Shown here piece after piece: positions 59,481 to 64,000 of a stretch of 64,000 nucleotides of DNA. Under the pieces are notes generated by a model. The model did no database searches. It was not told the origin of the DNA and saw only the letters and a list, made by a program, of their open reading frames with translations. The position numbers and the translations under genes were made by a program. Each line of letters starts with the position of its first letter. Position 1 is the first letter of the stretch. Source of the stretch: Datura wrightii (taxonomy: Eukaryota > Streptophyta > Magnoliopsida > Solanales > Solanaceae). The stretch lies in NCBI GenBank assembly GCA_035772735.1, contig JASDFA010000003.1:157163001-157227000 (forward strand), read 5' to 3'.

Positions 59481-61127
59481 ATGGCTTCTCGAAGAACCTC
59501 TTGTTCTTGCTCGGGAAAGCAAAGTGATCCTAAGATAAGGGAAAAGGGAAAGAAACAAGGCCAGTTGAGGCTGAAGCGGAATATGAATCTGACCTAGAGT
59601 TGGAAGAAGCTCTTCGCAAAGCGAAAGGGGATGAGGAGAGAGGGCAAAACTTCGCCGCAAGAGAGGTGAAGATGCTCTCAGGTTTAATGCTGTCCCTGTA
59701 ATGAAGGAAAGATTTTTCGAGGGGACACACAACCAAAATTTCAATGAAGAGAAGCAATTCAGCCTCAACAAGATTGAAGAAGATTTCCCAGATATCCTCC
59801 ATCAAATAAAGGAGAGATACTGGGAAATATTTACAATACCTCCACTCCGTTATTGCCCCACATTGGTTCGGGAGTTTTATGCATCATATGGGGCTGCTCA
59901 GAAACATAAAAAATCAACTGGTCCACTGAATTTAAGAGCATGCCTGGAGAAGGTGAAAGTTAGGGGAGTTGAGGTAGATTACAACACAAAGGCAATAAAT
60001 TGGGCCTACTTTGATGACGATGATGCAGACGTCACCGATTATTTGGCAAAGATGGAGAATCCAGGAAATCACTATACCTGGATTGCATCCTTAATAGCAT
60101 CAGGTATTCCTAGTTAGGTTCAGATGGAAGTCAGATATATAAAAGTGAACATTTAGGCCAAGCAGTGGTTAGGGTTCATCTGTTCCAGACTCACGCCTTC
60201 AAAGAACGATAATGAGGTACCACTGGCCTAAGCAATTCTGATAGCTTGTATCATGGCAGGGATTCACATCAATATGGGGTACATTATTGCTACAGAGATA
60301 AGGGACCAGACTCAGCAAACACATACTTCTCTCCCATTTCCAGTGATAGTCACAAATATATGCCGAGACACTGGTGTTCCAAAGATAGAAAGAATTGATG
60401 AATATATTTGGGCAAATCAGGTCTTGGACATCACAAAGATTTAGGAAGAGATGAATCCAAAGCTGAAGAAGAGGAAAAGGGAGCCATCGGTTGCTCATGT
60501 TTCTGAGACTGAATTGGGAATTGGTTCTCAAGTGGAACACACTCAAGCGACTGAGGCACAACCTTCGACTTCTGACACACCAAGTGTAACTCAGTCAACC
60601 CAATATATATCCGCAACTCGAATGGTGCAAGTAGCAAACATGACTGCATGGAACAACACCAGGTTGACCTCGCTGGTTGAGCACATACCTGACATGATCA
60701 AGAGAGCCATTGATAAAGCTCTAGCCCCACTCTATGTCCAAATTCAAGACTTGGAGATAGGATTTCTAAGCTCGAGGGTACTGGTGTGAGAGAGGCCTTA
60801 GCAGCGCTCAAGATTGACATGAGCAGGGTGAAGACAGATTTTCAGCAATTGCAGCTTGACCTGAGCATCTTTGATGCTCCACTTCCCGAGGATGAGGTCT
60901 TCGAGGACGAGAGGGTAGATACAAATGAGGAAGAGCTGGAGGATGATCATGTGACAAAGGAGCTAGATCAGGAGAGACCAGTTGAAGTAGCTGTTCAGCG
61001 CTCCATGGATGAAGTCACAACACAGATGGTAGGCGCAGGCCCAAGTTCTCGTGCTCCAGCAGGAGAAGAGTCTGACACTGCGGAGACCACCACTTTGGAC
61101 CGGTGTAAGGAGGCCAAGGACCCCTAG
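59481..61127 (+). pseudogene. Athila extra ORF (env position), plant-transposon-protein-like
   Basis: The ATG at 59481 directly follows CGCTGCAG, a good splice acceptor, as expected if this ORF were expressed from a spliced RNA like a retroviral env. The first part is Ser- and Lys-rich. 59701-60117 contains MKERFFEGTHNQNFNEEKQF and a REFYASYG motif found in the putative plant transposon protein domain of Athila-like elements. 60240-60440 has MAGIHINMGYIIATEIRDQ. The end (60450-61127) is polar, with a helical LKIDMSRVKTDFQQLQLDL stretch and an acidic tail. Stops near 59600, 60115, 60155 and 60443 and a one-base shift near 60757 break it. I see no signal peptide or clear membrane segment, so an envelope function is not supported by sequence. 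Confidence 0.65.
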
Positions 61128-62470
61128 AGCGTCTCAGGGATATCCTACCTTTTGTTTTGATATATATCTTTTGTTTCATTACATTGAGGACAATTCCTGT
61201 CCTATTTTGTGGGGGTGGGTAGGTAGGACATGTGAAAGCATGGAAGTGTGGTTTGTACAAATTGAACTAGATTTTGTGTGTAATGAATGTGTGTTTTCTG
61301 TCTTGCTTCTTATTTGTGTTGTTTTTATAGTCATGTCTAATAAAAGCTCTTAGGGTTTTCTTCAAGCCACAGTTCTTTCCCTAGGAGCTAATTTTTTTTG
61401 TTATTTGTGTGCTGAACCGGGTGGCTGTTCCCAATGATAGATAGACAACTGACTTTCTTAAGGGAAAAGCCGTGTGATAGGAAGTTAAAATTTTGTGTGC
61501 ACTGATAGACTTATGACTTGTGAGGTGTTAATAGAGTCAACATTAATTGGTGAAACAAAGGCTCCTATACATGACCACTAAATTCTCTATTTGGTTGTTT
61601 GTTCATAAAAAGTCATATTGTCAAGTTCATCACTTAGTATTGAACTATAGATTCTAGTTATATTCAACAGATGCATGTTCCATGTGTGGTGAGTCTTACT
61701 TGATCCTTGTGTGCATGATTACTCTAGAACTTGTCTGAAATGCTTTTAAGGAAAAATATTGGATTACACTTATTCTGGAACATGATAATAGGCCTTCTTT
61801 GAACTCACCTGATGAATACTATCCTTAGTCAAACCCTTTGAGCCTAAGTGTCACTTTTCTTTCATTCTGTTAAGAACCAACAATCCTGAACATGGTATCC
61901 TCTATATGCACAAAAGGGAACTAGCATGAATCAAAATATCTAAGTTTGAGAAGCTACCCTTGATAAAAATGCAAACATAGGCTAAGAGCCTAAGTTTGGG
62001 GGAGGGAAAGGGTTCAGATGAAATCAAAAAGCAGGTAAATACCTTAGTCGTATGCTCTTATATATATATATATATATACTATATCTTCATGCATGAGAAT
62101 TCTTTTCTGAGAGAGTGTGTACTATATAGAGTGTATATCCCTAACGCATAAATGATTTTTGTGTGGGCCAGGAATTCCTATCTTGTGTGAGGGCACACGT
62201 TAGTTGAATGCAGTCTCAATCTTATTTTCAATAAGAGGCCATGAACAAAGATATAGTACTATATTAAAGTCAGACAAGCTGAGATGATATTGAGTCATTG
62301 TTAGAGAGTTGAATCTATTTGATTAAAGATGAGTGATGATCACTGAATGTTATGCTCCTTGTTGATACCTATCACCAGTCAAGTGTCTATCATGCAAATT
62401 ATTGGCCGGCTGATGATAATGTGTTGTCTAAAGTTGCTTGAGGACAAGAAATAATTTAAGTTTATGGGTT
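61128..62470. other. Athila 3' non-coding region and weak polypurine tract
   Basis: Contains TGTGGGGGTGGGTAGG at about 61208-61223 and AAGTTTGGGGGAGGGA at about 61993-62008, the kind of purine-rich motifs seen in this part of Athila elements. An (AT)n tract is at 62060-62080. AAGTTTATGGGTT just before 62471 is a decayed polypurine tract. No ORF. Confidence 0.6.
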
Positions 62471-63897
62471 TGATATGTTGTCATCTTAACCAGCTCATGG
62501 GGCCTATAAACTTAGATTTTGGTGATAAACTGAAACAAAATTAAGCATATCATGATTTCTCTTCATCTATACAAGGACTCACCATTCAGAAGAAGGTGAA
62601 AAGGAATCACGTGAAAATGCTTCAAGGATCAAGCCAAACAACTTAAGCCCTGTGAAGACAACAAATCGCAGATCGGGACTACCAACTGCGAGGTGTGAAT
62701 TCATCGCGTTCAGGTCTAGAAGAGCACCTGTCAGTGCTAAGATCTATAGTTGAAGTGCGAAATGCGAATCAACCGCGTTCCAGTCCACAACTTCATGTCA
62801 AATTAACAGTGAAAGCGCTATGCAAGTGCATACCACGGATTGCAATACGCAGGACACGAATGGGCCATGGATCAAAGGCGAAAAGCCAACCATTTTATGT
62901 GACATGAAGTGTTATCAAAGTGCGGACCATGACATCAAATGCTGTGGTGGTGGCATTGTTGTTATTATCAATACATTACTTATTTCCTTTTTTGAAATCT
63001 TTAGAGGGTTTTAAAAAGAAAACTTTGTAGAAAAAAGTTATCATCACGATACTGGCGTTTGAAAAACACAAGAGAGGGAAAAGAAAGTAAGGTCTTTTTG
63101 AGTTTTGTTAGAGAATTTTGATCATCAGATTGAATCAAACTCTGTTCTTATCATTGTAAGTATATGTTTCTTATATCTTCTCTTTTCAAGATGTATTTTG
63201 TTGTAGTGATGAGTGGCTAAGTTCGTACCTAGGGTTGTGTGAAGTTTTATTTCTAACCGTCGAATGGGTTTATAGAAGTATGTCCTTAGGTTAGCAATCC
63301 ACATGTGTTGTTAATTCTCCTATTGTGAATGTTGGTTAACGGTTGCAAACGTTGAATATCTCCTAAAATCTAAATTGCTTGATCAAAAATTTCATGATTA
63401 GGATTGAGCATTAATAACGGGTATTTGAGGTTTTCAACCCTCATGTAATGACTTGAGTTATCATAAGAATAGTCAACCTGGAACTTTGAACAAATTTTGA
63501 ATTGTTAATCACTCAAATACTGAAAGGATTAAGGGTGATAGTTCTCTAATTGGGTCAAAAGACTTTAGAGATATTTATAGAATTGTTTATTCCACATGTA
63601 TAACATTAACCTAGGTTTGAATTTATTATAAACCTGTTGTAGTAAAGAGGTCTTGGTGATCACAACCCTAGTGTAGCTAAATCATTGAAATTAGTCTTAA
63701 CATTCTTGCAATTTTACCAAAATCTAATGCGATTTTATGCCCCCCCCCTTGAAATAATGACTAAAGAACTTTGAATATTCACTTTGATAAATTTTGCACC
63801 TTATTCCTTGTGGAATTTGACTCCAACCTTGTTGGGTTCTATATTTGATACAATGACCGCTTTATACCTATTTTACAGGTGTAATTTGGGCGTATTA
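62471..63897 (+). repeat. Athila 3' LTR (1427 bp)
   Basis: Begins TGATATGTTGTCATC and ends GGGCGTATTA, where the 5' copy has GGGCGTATCA. It aligns end to end with the 5' LTR. It lacks several CpG sites found in the 5' copy and carries an extra CTTTAGAGATATTTATAG-like segment near 63563. Confidence 0.92.
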
Positions 63898-64000
63898 CGC
63901 GCCTTCCATAGCGCAGGCCTAGCTTTGCATCACGGAGCTCCTTGTGGACCTGATCCCCTTTACCATTTCTTCGAAGTTTGGCCTTCTACGTGGCGCAAGG
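63898..64000. other. Unassigned sequence right of the Athila LTR
   Basis: A less AT-rich stretch (GCGCAGGCCTAGCTTTGC, CACGGAGCTCCTTGTGGACC) cut by the window edge. It looks like part of another element, but nothing identifiable is present. Confidence 0.3.

Larger units (their letters stand above)
41420..63897 (+). mobile_element. Athila-type Ty3/gypsy retrotransposon with nested insertion
   Basis: 1.42-kb LTRs bound an internal region with a TGGCGCC primer-binding site, gag, protease, RT, RNase H, integrase and an extra ORF, in that order on the plus strand. Removing the nested chromovirus at 47052-56644 leaves an element of about 12.9 kb, normal for Athila. The flanks GACGC (left) and CGCGC or TACGC (right) do not give a clean 5-bp target duplication. 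Many stops show that the copy is dead. Confidence 0.92.

Noticed and set aside
59481..61127. Calling the extra Athila ORF a retroviral envelope protein
   Set aside because: Position alone suggests env; no signal peptide, membrane anchor or cysteine pattern supports it.

Overview
This is a stretch of plant nuclear DNA dominated by transposable elements. It is AT-rich, its coding pieces belong to plant retrotransposon and En/Spm families, and its one real gene has plant-style introns. Several small repeats look like families I know from Solanaceae (tomato, potato, pepper, tobacco group). That placement rests on recall, so it is only a moderate inference. No bacterial features, CRISPR arrays, rRNA or tRNA genes were seen.

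Layout. 1-3310: two chromovirus-type LTR arms in inverted orientation. 3.3-7.4 kb: AT-rich DNA with a degenerate minisatellite (units in both orientations) and a 363-bp MITE. 7.47-12.72 kb: a decayed Ty1/copia element with a truncated 5' LTR. 12.7-20 kb: intergenic DNA with several fold-back or long-TIR elements and short tandem repeats. 20.1-22.1 kb: a two-level satellite, about 250-bp units passing into about 50-bp units. 24.05-25.28 kb: a PIF/Harbinger-like remnant. 25.6-34.6 kb: an old minus-strand copia remnant split by a 7.8-kb En/Spm (CACTA) transposon, which has matching termini, a 3-bp CAT duplication, a decayed TNP2-type transposase and a Transposase_24-type second gene.

36.1-39.9 kb holds the only convincing host gene: a five-exon bHLH transcription factor of the PIF/SPATULA (group VII) class. 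Its two bHLH exons are 66 bp each, as in the PIF family. A near-perfect 122-bp tandem duplication lies upstream, and its long third intron holds an inverted-repeat element.

41.42-63.90 kb is one large Athila-type Ty3/gypsy element. It has 1.42-kb LTRs, a TGGCGCC primer-binding site, gag, protease, RT, RNase H, integrase and an extra sense ORF in the env position. A minus-strand Tekay/Del-type chromovirus (47.05-56.64 kb) splits it between RNase H and integrase. Both are inactivated by stops and frameshifts. The last 100 bases leave the Athila LTR into unassigned sequence.

Overall this is one host gene in a heavily nested TE landscape. The items most worth follow-up are the bHLH gene with its altered promoter and intron, the satellite hierarchy, and the nested CACTA and Athila insertions.
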